DNA of 64,000 nucleotides, from contig JAEUJQ010000032.1 in assembly GCA_016793095.1 (NCBI GenBank), positions 248,001-312,000 of the forward strand. Reading direction: 5' to 3'. Shown in pieces: positions 54,826 through 62,890 of this stretch (within the stretch, counting starts at the first letter, position 1; every line of letters starts with the position of its first letter). The notes below the pieces were generated by a model, which did not search any database, had not been told where the DNA came from, and was given only the letters and a program-made list of their open reading frames with translations. The translations under genes and the position numbers were made by a program. The stretch is from Myxococcaceae bacterium. Lineage in GTDB: Bacteria; Myxococcota; Myxococcia; Myxococcales; Myxococcaceae.

Positions 54826-55587
54826 ATGTCGAGAACGCTGCTGCCGCTCGTCGCGCTCGCGCTGGGCGCCGGGTGTCAGACGACGCTGCGCCAGACGCGC
54901 GACCTCCCGCCGCAGCTGGTGCTCCAGGGGCCGACCATCGGGCTCGACGTCACCGGGCCCTTTCGCGACGCGGCGCTGCAGCAGCTCGAGGTGGGGCTGG
55001 CCCAGCACGGCGCTCCCGTGCGCTGCGAGGGCGCCTGCGGAGGCCAGACGGTGGTGCGCGCGAGGGTGGTGGACACCTCGGTGAGCCCCAGGGTGGTGGC
55101 GCCAGACCTCATGCGCGCAATGACGGACGTGGTGGTGGCCGCGACGGTGGACATCGACGCCCTCGACGCCGCCGGGCAGGCGTTCTCGAGCAAGCGCTAC
55201 TTCGGCAGCATCACCGGCAACGTCCTGCGATCGCCGGTCGAGGCGCTCAAGGCCGAGGCAGTGCAGATCGCCACCCGGCGTTTTCTGCGCAAGCTGCTGC
55301 CGCGACGGCTCGACCTCGAGCTCGTGGTGGAGACCGGCGGCGACCTCGAACCGGGCGTCGAGCGGGCGCTCTCGGGCGATCTCGCCGGCGCCGGGGCGGA
55401 GTTCACGAGGCTGACGCAGGCGAGGCCAGACGACGCCGCGGCCTGGTACGACCTCGGCGTCATCCGCGAGCTCGAGGGCGACGACGACGCAGCCCTGCAG
55501 GCCTACCAGACGGCCGCGGGCCTCAAGGGCAGGTCCCTCTACCGCCAGGCCGTGCGCCACCTCGAGTCCCGCATGAACGCGAACTGA
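54826..55587 (+). CDS. Lipoprotein with C-terminal TPR
   Basis: A 253-residue lipoprotein (MSRTLLPLVALALGAGC, Cys17). The N-terminal domain (GLDVTGPFRDAALQQLEVGL, GGQTVVRARVVDT) is of the type found in assembly lipoproteins that bind outer-membrane or surface components. The C-terminus is a TPR pair (RALSGDLAGAGAEFTRL, WYDLGVIRELEGDDDAALQ). It follows the PEGA gene by 8 bases and continues the same operon. It shares layout with the lipoprotein at 48566. Confidence 0.82.
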   Translation: MSRTLLPLVALALGAGCQTTLRQTRDLPPQLVLQGPTIGLDVTGPFRDAALQQLEVGLAQHGAPVRCEGACGGQTVVRARVVDTSVSPRVVAPDLMRAMTDVVVAATVDIDALDAAGQAFSSKRYFGSITGNVLRSPVEALKAEAVQIATRRFLRKLLPRRLDLELVVETGGDLEPGVERALSGDLAGAGAEFTRLTQARPDDAAAWYDLGVIRELEGDDDAALQAYQTAAGLKGRSLYRQAVRHLESRMNAN

Positions 55588-55601
55588 GGTACGAGGGCGC
55601 C

Positions 55602-56450
55602 ATGGTGCCCATGCCCCCCGAGCTCGTCGAGCGGCTCATCGAGGAGCGCCGCAAACACCACGTGCCGACGCAGCTGCGACCGCTGGCCCAGCAGTTCGCG
55701 CAACAGTGCCTCGGCGTGCTGTTCCCGCACTTCGCGCCGATGGTGGTGTGCAGCGAAGACGCGGTGCACGAAGACCTCATCGAGCTCGAGGAGCTGCTGC
55801 GGCGGCTCGAGCGCAGCGTGGGCACCCTGCACGAGGCCATGCCGGAGCGCTTGTCCGAGCGCTTCTTCGCGTCGCTCGCCGAGGTGCACGCCCGGCTGGC
55901 GGACGACGCCCAGGCCATCTTCGAGGGCGACCCCGCCGCGAAGAGCGTCGACGAGGTGCTGCTCACCTACCCCGGCTTCTACGCCATCGCCGTCTTCCGG
56001 GTGGCGAACCTGCTGCAGCGAATCGGCATGCCGCTCCTGCCGCGCCTGCTGACGGAGTACGCGCACGAGAAGACGGGCATCGACATTCACCCGGGCGCCA
56101 CCATCGGCCGGCGCTTCTGCATCGACCACGGCACCGGCATCGTCATCGGCGAGACGACGCACATCGGCGACCACGTGAAGCTGTACCAGGGCGTGACGCT
56201 GGGGGCGCTCACCGTCGAGAAGGGCCTCGCGGACTCGAAGCGCCACCCCACCATCGGCAACGACGTCGTCATCTACGCCGGCGCCACCATTCTCGGGGGC
56301 CAGACGAACGTGGGGCACCACTCCATCATCGCGGGCAACGCGTTCGTCACCAGCTCGGTGCCTGCGAACTCGGTGGTGACGCGGAAGAACGACGTGCGGC
56401 CGCGCGACGCCGCGTCGACGATGTTCGACGACCTCGACTACGTCATCTGA
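55602..56450 (+). CDS. cysE: Serine O-acetyltransferase
   Basis: A 282-residue enzyme that acetylates serine with acetyl-CoA, the first step of cysteine synthesis. The helical N-terminal domain (LLRRLERSVGTLHEAMPERL) is followed by the left-handed beta-helix with hexapeptide repeats: GIDIHPGATIGRRFCIDHG, GIVIGETTHIGDHVKLYQGV, and PTIGNDVVIYAGATILGG. The catalytic Asp-His lie in CIDHGTG. The tail reads NSVVTRKNDVRPRDAAS. GAGGG lies before the ATG. It is 14 bases after the lipoprotein gene. Its last 94 bases occur again at 58865-58958. Confidence 0.96.
   Translation: MVPMPPELVERLIEERRKHHVPTQLRPLAQQFAQQCLGVLFPHFAPMVVCSEDAVHEDLIELEELLRRLERSVGTLHEAMPERLSERFFASLAEVHARLADDAQAIFEGDPAAKSVDEVLLTYPGFYAIAVFRVANLLQRIGMPLLPRLLTEYAHEKTGIDIHPGATIGRRFCIDHGTGIVIGETTHIGDHVKLYQGVTLGALTVEKGLADSKRHPTIGNDVVIYAGATILGGQTNVGHHSIIAGNAFVTSSVPANSVVTRKNDVRPRDAASTMFDDLDYVI
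56357..56450 (+). repeat. cysE 3' end, first copy of a 94-bp direct repeat
   Basis: Same length as the second copy at 58865-58958, with six mismatches (about 94% identity). This copy lies in frame in the intact cysE. Confidence 0.95.
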
Positions 56451-56540
56451 GCCGCTCCGCCGAAGAAGGACTGGGCCGCGCTGACGCCGCGGCATGCCGG
56501 CCCGGCCGCGCCCTGACGTCGTTCACGTCCGCTCCAGCCG

Positions 56541-58841
56541 TCAGAGCGGGCAGATGAGCGTCGACGAGGGGCACTGGCAGATGTCGATGGGCATCGCGTC
56601 CGGCACGCACATGCCGTTGTTGCAGACGCGCAGGAAGAGGTCGCCGCAGGCGTCGCCCGGCCCGGTGCAGTTGAGGCACACCGGCGAGGCGCACGACTGG
56701 CCCTGCGGGTTCCGCGTGCACGCCCGGCTCGTGCCCGACGGCGTTCCAGCGACGCAGCTGCCCGCCGCCGTACAGCTGCTGTTGGTGATGGTGCCGCTCT
56801 CGGTGCCGGTCAACGCGCAGAACGTGGAGCCCGAGCAGGTGCCGCTCCAGGTGGTGGTGCTGCCGCAGGGGATGCCGCTGGGGTTGAAGGTGCAGGCGCG
56901 CGAGGTGCCTGCGCTGCCTGTGACGTTGCAGGCTCCCGCGGCGTTGCAGGTGCTGGAGTTGATGGTGCCGGCCTCGGTGCCGCTCGTCGTGCAGGTGCCG
57001 CCCGTCGAGCTCTGCACGCACGTGCCGGTCCACACCGTGTTCGTCCCGCAGGGCGTGCCGTTCGGGTTGAAGGTGCACGCGCGTGACGTCGACATCGTGC
57101 CCGTCACCAGGCACTGCCCGCTCGCGTTGCAGGTGCTGGTGTTGATGGTGCCCGCCTCGGTGCCCGTGGTGGAGCAACCGCCGCCCGTCTGGACGCACGA
57201 GCCAGACCACACGGTGTTCGAGCCGCAGCCGGTGCCCGCCGGGTTGAAGGTGCAGGCCTGCGACGTCGGCATGCCGGCGCCAGTGACGCATTGGCCGGTC
57301 GCGTTGCAGGTCCTCGGGGTGGTGGTGCCGGCCTGGGTGCCCGTGGTGCTGCACCCGCTGCCCACCTGCGTGCAGTTTCCGAACGTCGTCGAGGTGCCGC
57401 AGTCGCGCGAGACGGGGTTGTAGGCGCAGCCACGGCTGGTGGCCTGGGGCCCGGCGACGACGCACGCGTTGTTCATGCAGGTCCGCGACGTCGACGAGCC
57501 AGCCTCGGTGCCAGTCGTGGGACACGCGCCGGGGCCGGGGGTGCAGATGCCGCTCCAACTCGAGGTGGACCCACAGTCGTTGCCGTTTCGCGCGGTGACG
57601 GCGTCGGCGGGACAGACCGGACTCGTGCCGTCGCACCGCTCGGGCGCATCGCAGGTGTTCGTCGATGGGCGACACTCGACGCTCGAGCCGAGAATGGAGC
57701 AGGTGCCGACGCTGCCCGTCCGGTTGCAGACCTGACAGTCGCCGCTCGCGCCACCACCACACGCGGTGTTGCAGCACACGCCGTCGACGCAGTTCCCGCT
57801 CACGCACTCGGCGCCCATGCCGCAGGTCGAGCCCTCGGGCTTCTTCGCCGCGCAGAGCGTTCCTGAGCAGTACGTGTTGGCGGGGCAGCCAGCCGTACAG
57901 GGAATCGGGCAGTCGACGTTGGTGCCGTTGCAGGTGACGGTGCCACCGCACACCGGCTCTCCAGGGTCACCGGAGGGAGAGGGCCGACAGGTGCCTGCGG
58001 GCATCAGGTCGCAGCGGTCACAGCTGCCGGTGCAGGGCGTCGAGCAGCAGACCCCGTTCGCGCACGAGCCCGACGTGCACTGGAAGTTCGCGGTGCAGAC
58101 CTGACCAGCGGCGCGGGTCGGCTGGCAGGTGCCCGAGTCGCAGAAGGAGCCGCTCGCACATTGCCGCGACGACGTGCACATCGTGGGGCAACCCGGCTGG
58201 CCGTCGCAGACGAAGGGCGCGCACGACGACGCGGTGCCTTCAGGCAGCACGGCGCACGACCCCTCGCGGCCCGCCTGGGCGCACGACTCGCAGGCGCCAC
58301 TGCAGGTGCGGTCGCAGCACCGGCCCTGGGCGCAGATTCCGCTCGCACACGGAACACCGGCGACGCACGGCTGGCCGGTCGCAATCGTCGCGGTGCCGCC
58401 GCCTGAGCCGCCGGCACTCCCCCCGCCTGATCCGCCCGCGTCACCGCCGCCTGCTCCGCCCGCGTCACCGCCGCTCGACCCGCCAGCGCTCCCCCCGCCT
58501 GCTCCGCCCGCGTCACCGCCCCCTGAACCGCCCGCGTCACCGCCCCCTGAACCGCCCGCGTCACCGCCGCCTTGTGCCGAGCCGCCCGCACGTCCGCCAC
58601 CCACTCCGCCCGCCGTCATCGACTGGCCCCCACCAGCACCTCCCCCCATCGAACCACCAGCGCCGCCGGCCCCGCCATCGCGCGTCTCACAGGACGCCAC
58701 ACACACGCCCTCGCAGCAGACGAGCGCACTGGAGCACCCCCCCTCGGGATCACAGCTGAACGACATCACGTCGGACGGGTCGACGCACACGCACCCGCCA
58801 ACCAGCGCCAGCGACAGGACGAGCAGAGGACGGAGGTGCAC
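56541..58841 (-). CDS. Stalked Cys-rich repeat lipoprotein, inserted next to cysE
   Basis: A 766-residue lipoprotein starting at GTG 58841 (LLVLSLALVGGC, Cys17). A Cys-rich head (SCDPEGGCSSALVCC) precedes a Gly-rich GGDAGGS stalk. A Cys-rich middle (GICAQGRCCDRTC, CSTPCTGSCDRCD) is followed by four to five tandem units of about 59-61 residues, recognised by RACTFNPxGxxCGxxTxWxG and GTEAGTINxSTCNAxGxC. The end is LNCTGPGDACGDLFLRVC. TAACCT lies 7 bases before the GTG. The whole gene lies between two cysE 3'-end copies, so it probably arrived as a unit. Confidence 0.85.
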   Translation of the reverse strand: MHLRPLLVLSLALVGGCVCVDPSDVMSFSCDPEGGCSSALVCCEGVCVASCETRDGGAGGAGGSMGGGAGGGQSMTAGGVGGGRAGGSAQGGGDAGGSGGGDAGGSGGGDAGGAGGGSAGGSSGGDAGGAGGGDAGGSGGGSAGGSGGGTATIATGQPCVAGVPCASGICAQGRCCDRTCSGACESCAQAGREGSCAVLPEGTASSCAPFVCDGQPGCPTMCTSSRQCASGSFCDSGTCQPTRAAGQVCTANFQCTSGSCANGVCCSTPCTGSCDRCDLMPAGTCRPSPSGDPGEPVCGGTVTCNGTNVDCPIPCTAGCPANTYCSGTLCAAKKPEGSTCGMGAECVSGNCVDGVCCNTACGGGASGDCQVCNRTGSVGTCSILGSSVECRPSTNTCDAPERCDGTSPVCPADAVTARNGNDCGSTSSWSGICTPGPGACPTTGTEAGSSTSRTCMNNACVVAGPQATSRGCAYNPVSRDCGTSTTFGNCTQVGSGCSTTGTQAGTTTPRTCNATGQCVTGAGMPTSQACTFNPAGTGCGSNTVWSGSCVQTGGGCSTTGTEAGTINTSTCNASGQCLVTGTMSTSRACTFNPNGTPCGTNTVWTGTCVQSSTGGTCTTSGTEAGTINSSTCNAAGACNVTGSAGTSRACTFNPSGIPCGSTTTWSGTCSGSTFCALTGTESGTITNSSCTAAGSCVAGTPSGTSRACTRNPQGQSCASPVCLNCTGPGDACGDLFLRVCNNGMCVPDAMPIDICQCPSSTLICPL
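56660..57440 (-). repeat. Tandem 177-183-bp repeats encoding ~60-residue Cys-rich units
   Basis: On the plus strand gggttgaaggtgca recurs at 56881, 57064 and 57241, marking successive units. Identity between units is moderate, so the array is older than the knottin-like one. Confidence 0.8.
58400..58670 (-). repeat. Gly-rich stalk repeats of the inserted lipoprotein
   Basis: Multiples of 12-18 bases encoding [14 protein letters not shown] and related runs, all in frame. Confidence 0.8.
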
Positions 58842-58848
58842 GGAGCCG

Positions 58849-58854
58849 AGGTTA
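58849..58854 (-). promoter_or_regulatory. Possible -10 element for the inserted lipoprotein gene
   Basis: On the minus strand TAACCT is followed by 7 bases and then GTG 58839-58841; no ribosome binding site is close enough. It lies inside the inserted segment, 11 bases from the second cysE fragment. Confidence 0.33.
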
Positions 58855-58864
58855 CCCTCAAAAC

Positions 58865-58958
58865 GGTGCCGGCGAACCCGGTGGTGACGCGGAAGAACGA
58901 CGTGCGGCCGCGGGACGCCGCGTCGACGATGTTCGACGACCTCGACGACGTCTGCTGA
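58865..58958 (+). pseudogene. Duplicated 3' fragment of cysE
   Basis: Encodes VPANPVVTRKNDVRPRDAAS and on to a stop, the last 30 codons of a serine acetyltransferase. It has no start and no upstream homology to cysE beyond base 58865. Compared with the intact gene it has six base changes, altering Ser to Pro, Tyr to Asp and Ile to Cys near the end. It stands as a remnant between the lipoprotein promoter and the next gene. Confidence 0.92.
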
Positions 58959-58969
58959 GGCCGAGCCCC

Positions 58970-60769
58970 TCACGGGAGCGGGACGCTGACCTCGTCCACC
59001 ACCTCGGGCGCGAGCATGCCCTCGACGAGGAGCGTGCGCAGCGCGGCGACCTCGGGCGAGTCTCGCTCGAGCTGCTCGTCGAGGTAACGGGGGTGGAACG
59101 TCTGGTACCGCAGGCGCGCGTCGACGCGGCCACCGACCGGGGGCGCAGGCAGCGACACCTGCACAGCGTCACTCCCCGACAGGAAGTCAGCGTCGGTGAC
59201 GCCCACCGGCGCGGTGGACAGCGGCCCCACGGTGGTGTCCTGGTGACCGCGCGGCAGCAGCCGGTTGTCCTTGAGGAACCCCTCCGCGCCGAGCAGCGCG
59301 AAGGAGGCGTGGCCGTGGCCGTCGCTCATCACCGCCTCCCACACCATCGGCTCCCTCGCAGACGTCACGCGCGAGCGGTGCGCGAACGTCGGTCCGTGGA
59401 CGCGCTCCTCGGGCAAGGGCTGGCCGTCGTCGCCGACGAGCCGGCCGGCCGCGTCGGTGAGGCCAGTCGCGCTCACCCGGCTCCCCGACGCGTCGAACAC
59501 CTGCACCTCGAGGAACAGCCGCCGGCTCGGGTAGCCGCTCGGCACCTTGTGGCCCGTGAGTGACTCGACGCGCACGGAGAGCTCGACCCGTGCGCCGACC
59601 CTCGCGACGTTCGAGAGGGTGAGCTTCGCGGTCTGCGTCCGGAGCAGCTCGCGGCTGCGCTGCTCCGCCTCGAGGAGGGCCGCGTCCGTCGCCTCAGGGG
59701 TGAGGAGCGCCCGGCCCTGCCGCAACAGCTTCGGCAGCAGGGTGTTGGCGCCGACGAAGGAGTGCCGTGAGAAGGGCCCGCGCGGTGACACCGGTGGGAA
59801 GTCTCCACCTTCGGGGCGTCGGGCGAGGCGCGTCGAGAGGGGCTGCCCGTTGGCCTGCCGATCCGGCATGTGGCAGTCCTGACAGCTCTGGGGCGTCGTT
59901 CCGCCCCCCTCGGTCGAGAAGGCCGAGCGCCGCCACTCGAGGTACGTCAGCTGCTCGCCCATGCGGTGCCCGGTGGCGACACCTTCGGGCGTGAGGGCCT
60001 CAGTCACCAGCGCGTGGCAGGTGCCGCACATCGCCGAGGACTGCACGTGCGCGCCCTGCACGGGCGTGAAGCCGGTGCGCCCCACCATCGGGTTCGCGAA
60101 CGGCCCGGGGAAGGGGCCGAAGATCTGCTTCGCGCCGGTGACGCGGAAACCAGCGCTGAAGCTCGCCTCGAGGCCGAGGTCCGTCGGCTGGATCTGATGG
60201 CAGAGCGTGCACGAGATGCCATCGCGCGCGAGCGCGCCCACTGGCCCGGCCGCGTAGACGGTGTTCGCGAGGGTCGCCGGCAGGCCGCCGGAGCGCTCGA
60301 GCGCGAGCTTCGCCATCGGCGTGTGGCACGTGAGGCACACCGTCGAGATGGCAGCGGCGGCGGCGGGCGCGCGCGCCTGTTCCGACGCGAGCACCGCGCG
60401 GAAGAGCGGGTCTCTCGCCGAGTTGCCCATGGCGGAAGCGCTCCACCACTCGAAGAGATCGACCGACCGGCCCTGCTCGTCGCGGTTGGCGGTCGAGGTG
60501 GCCGACGAGCTGTGGCACTCCCCGCAGACCCGGCCCGTCGCGAACACGTCATGCTGCACCGCGACCCCGGGCTCGAACGCCGGATGAAGCCCGGCATCAC
60601 CCGGCGCACCTCCACCCGCGCCCACACCTCCAGCAGTCCCGCCGGCCTGGGCTCCTGCTCCCCCGCCGCCTCCACCGCCAGAGGGCGTCGCGCTGCCCGC
60701 GTCGATGACGGCCGGCACCTGACACGCAGCGCCAACGACGGCGAGGAACAGCCAAACGGGTCGTCTCAT
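58970..60769 (-). CDS. Five-haem c-type cytochrome lipoprotein
   Basis: A 599-residue lipoprotein (MRRPVWLFLAVVGAAC, Cys16) with a short Gly-rich stalk. Five CxxCH sites are visible: CGECH, CLTCH, CTLCH, CGTCH and CQDCH, all in the first half of the mature protein, consistent with an octahaem/NapC-like or c554-type fold. The second half is a beta-rich domain (VELSVRVESLTGHKVPSGYP, RRLFLEVQVFDASG) found behind multihaem segments in related proteins. It probably carries electrons outside the cytoplasm. GGAGG lies 5 bases before ATG 60769, the best ribosome binding site in the window. Confidence 0.9.
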   Translation of the reverse strand: MRRPVWLFLAVVGAACQVPAVIDAGSATPSGGGGGGGAGAQAGGTAGGVGAGGGAPGDAGLHPAFEPGVAVQHDVFATGRVCGECHSSSATSTANRDEQGRSVDLFEWWSASAMGNSARDPLFRAVLASEQARAPAAAAAISTVCLTCHTPMAKLALERSGGLPATLANTVYAAGPVGALARDGISCTLCHQIQPTDLGLEASFSAGFRVTGAKQIFGPFPGPFANPMVGRTGFTPVQGAHVQSSAMCGTCHALVTEALTPEGVATGHRMGEQLTYLEWRRSAFSTEGGGTTPQSCQDCHMPDRQANGQPLSTRLARRPEGGDFPPVSPRGPFSRHSFVGANTLLPKLLRQGRALLTPEATDAALLEAEQRSRELLRTQTAKLTLSNVARVGARVELSVRVESLTGHKVPSGYPSRRLFLEVQVFDASGSRVSATGLTDAAGRLVGDDGQPLPEERVHGPTFAHRSRVTSAREPMVWEAVMSDGHGHASFALLGAEGFLKDNRLLPRGHQDTTVGPLSTAPVGVTDADFLSGSDAVQVSLPAPPVGGRVDARLRYQTFHPRYLDEQLERDSPEVAALRTLLVEGMLAPEVVDEVSVPLP

Positions 60770-60873
60770 GTCAACCTCCACCCGGCCACCGCCACGGGCT
60801 CAGAGCCCCGCCTGTGCGGATTCGGTTCGCGGCGAACCAACTTCCTGACAGGCTCGCGCTCACGGTCCCCTCG

Positions 60874-61749
60874 ATGAGCGACGCCGCCGATCCCCGCTCG
60901 AAGCTGCTCGCGAAGCATGGCCTCGCTTTCGGCCACAGCCACGCCCCGAACGATCGCGCCTCCTTCGCGAAGAACGTCGTCGTCGTCACCAGCGGCAAGG
61001 GCGGCGTGGGGAAGAGCACCGTCGCCGTCAACCTCGCGAGCGCCTTCGCACAGCGCGACTGGAAGGTGGGGGTGCTCGACGCGGACGTCTATGGGCCCTC
61101 GGTGCCGCGCCTCCTGTCGCTCGACGACGCGCGGCTCGAGTGGAACGACGCCGACCGCATCGTCTGCGCCGAGAACTTCGGCATCAAGGTCATGAGCGTG
61201 GGCATGACGACGCCCACTCCCGACACGCCGCTCATCTGGCGCTCGTCGGTCGCCACCAGCGCGATGGTGCAGTTGCTCGAAGACGTCGAGTGGGGCGAGC
61301 TCGACCTGCTGCTCATCGACATGCCGCCCGGCACCGGCGACACGCAGCTCACCATGGCCCAGGAGGTGCGGGTGACAGCCGCCGTCGTCGTGACGACCCC
61401 CCAGCTCGTGGCGACGGATGACGTGCGACGCGCCATTCGCATGCTCCAGGAGGTGAAGGTGCCGATCGCCGGCATCGTCGAGAACATGAGCCCCTTCACG
61501 GCGCCGGACACGGGCGTGAAGTACGCGCTCTTCGGCGAAGGTGGCGGGCGCTGGCTGGCCGAGCAGTACCATTTGCCGCTGCTGGCCGAGCTGCCCTTCA
61601 TGCTCGCCGCGCGCGAGGCTGGAGACGCAGGTGTTCCGCTCATGGTGTCGGGCGCCGCAGAGCAGAAGCGCCCCTGGGACGAGCTGGCGACGCGCCTGCT
61701 GCAGACGGGCCTGCTCATGGCACCGCGCCCGCAGGAAGAGGAGCGCTGA
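60874..61749 (+). CDS. Mrp/NBP35-type P-loop ATPase lacking the Cys pair
   Basis: A 291-residue cytoplasmic ATPase. Deviant Walker A GKGGVGKST begins near residue 41. DADVYGPSVPRLL, LIDMPPGTGDTQLT and IAGIVENMSPF are family motifs of Mrp/ApbC iron-sulfur carriers. The pair CPxC that normally follows NMS-x-F and binds a bridging [4Fe-4S] cluster is absent: here it reads FTAPDTGVKYALFG. The N-terminal MIP18-like domain of many Mrp proteins is also missing. ATG 60874 starts MSDAADPRSK; the longer frame adds an unconserved segment. Confidence 0.9.
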   Translation: MSDAADPRSKLLAKHGLAFGHSHAPNDRASFAKNVVVVTSGKGGVGKSTVAVNLASAFAQRDWKVGVLDADVYGPSVPRLLSLDDARLEWNDADRIVCAENFGIKVMSVGMTTPTPDTPLIWRSSVATSAMVQLLEDVEWGELDLLLIDMPPGTGDTQLTMAQEVRVTAAVVVTTPQLVATDDVRRAIRMLQEVKVPIAGIVENMSPFTAPDTGVKYALFGEGGGRWLAEQYHLPLLAELPFMLAAREAGDAGVPLMVSGAAEQKRPWDELATRLLQTGLLMAPRPQEEER

Positions 61750-61752
61750 CGG

Positions 61753-62151
61753 GTGACCTCAACATCGAACGGACACGTCGAGGTCACCTACGGGACCGTC
61801 GAGGACATGGCGCCCGCCCTTCAGCCCGCGCTCCTCGCCGAGCTCGAACGGGCCCTCGCCACCGGGCCGGTCAGTGTCCTCTTCCAGGTCCACACGCATG
61901 AGGTGCCTCGCACCGTGCCCGAGTTCTGGCTCCAGGTGACCCGTCGGTTTGCGCCGGGGCTGTGCGCCATCGCGGTCGTCTCAGAGAGCCTCGCGGTGAG
62001 AACGGCGGCGCGGGTCTTCGGCATCTCCAATGACCTGAAGGGCGTGCCCATCGCGGTCAAGGCCTTCGCGCCGACCGAGCTCGCCTCTGCCCGCGACTGG
62101 TGCCAGCGCGCACGGCTCACGCGGGCTTCTGGAGCAGCTCCTTCTCGATGA
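61753..62151 (+). CDS. Small protein, possibly STAS/SpoIIAA-like, unknown function
   Basis: A 132-residue soluble protein starting at GTG 61753, three bases after the ATPase stop. The pattern of strands and helices (PVSVLFQVHTHEVPRTVPEF, GLCAIAVVSESLAVRTAARV, GVPIAVKAFAPTELASARDW) suggests a SpoIIAA-like alpha/beta fold. I cannot name a family. Its 3' end overlaps the convergent thioredoxin gene by 35 bases, so the two could interfere in transcription. Confidence 0.7.
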   Translation: MTSTSNGHVEVTYGTVEDMAPALQPALLAELERALATGPVSVLFQVHTHEVPRTVPEFWLQVTRRFAPGLCAIAVVSESLAVRTAARVFGISNDLKGVPIAVKAFAPTELASARDWCQRARLTRASGAAPSR

Positions 62152-62494
62152 GCTCGCGGTGGTAGTGCCCGGCCCGGAAGCCCACCACCCGCTCGAACTC
62201 GCGGCCCTTGCGGAAGTAGAGCACCGTCGGAGTGCCGCTCACCTTCAGCTTCGAGGCGAGCTTCGGGGCGCGCGCGACGTCGAGCTCGCCGACCTTGAGG
62301 CGCCCCTTGAAGTCGCGAGACAGCTGCATCACCACGGGCTCGAGCAGCTTGCAGGGGCCACAGCCCTGGCTCCACACGTCGAGGAGCACGGGCGTGGGGC
62401 TGTCGAGCACCTCCTTGCGGAAGTTGTCCTCGGTGATGGTGACGACCTCGTGCGTCTCAGGCTCGAGGCCCAGCAGCTTCGTGAACCAACCCAT
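62117..62494 (-). CDS. Thioredoxin-family protein
   Basis: A 125-residue protein with the redox motif WSQGCGPCK (Cys45, Cys48) and the cis-Pro in SGTPTVLYF. The thioredoxin fold is otherwise standard (VLLDVWSQ, LKVGELDVARAPKLASKLKV). The active site normally begins WCGPC or WAxWCGPC; here Ser-Gln-Gly precedes the Cys. There is no signal peptide, so it is cytoplasmic. Partners are unknown. Confidence 0.92.
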   Translation of the reverse strand: MGWFTKLLGLEPETHEVVTITEDNFRKEVLDSPTPVLLDVWSQGCGPCKLLEPVVMQLSRDFKGRLKVGELDVARAPKLASKLKVSGTPTVLYFRKGREFERVVGFRAGHYHRELIEKELLQKPA

Positions 62495-62530
62495 GCGGCG
62501 TAGGAGCCCGCGGCCCCGCGAGAGGGTTCG

Positions 62531-62890
62531 TCAGAGGGCGATGTCGTGGCGGGTGTCGTCGAGCAGCACGAGCGTGCGGCGGGCCCGCTCGATCCACGGC
62601 CGCCACGCCGCCGCCGTCGAGGGGTACTCGCTGGCCAACGCCTCGTACTGCGCGAGCTGCGCGCGGGTGAAGTCGGCGAGGCGATCGACCATCGCGATGA
62701 GCTCATCGGCCGTCTGCGCCGACCGCAGGATGTCCACCAGCATGCGCGGCCGCTCGTTGACGCGCACGCTCGCCTCGGTGAGCCGCGCCAGCACCAGCAG
62801 CTCGTTGCGGGTGAGGTACACCCCGCTCTTCGCGGGCGTCATGAAGGTGCGCGCGAGCGCTTCGAAGGGGCCGGCGTCGCGGGTGGTCAT
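62531..62890 (-). CDS. Small helical protein, unknown function
   Basis: A 119-residue soluble, helical protein starting at ATG 62890, overlapping the upstream stop by 4 bases. It contains SGVYLTRNELLVLARLTEAS and MLVDILRSAQTADELIAMVD. No family recognised. Translation is coupled to the AroE-like gene upstream. Confidence 0.75.
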   Translation of the reverse strand: MTTRDAGPFEALARTFMTPAKSGVYLTRNELLVLARLTEASVRVNERPRMLVDILRSAQTADELIAMVDRLADFTRAQLAQYEALASEYPSTAAAWRPWIERARRTLVLLDDTRHDIAL

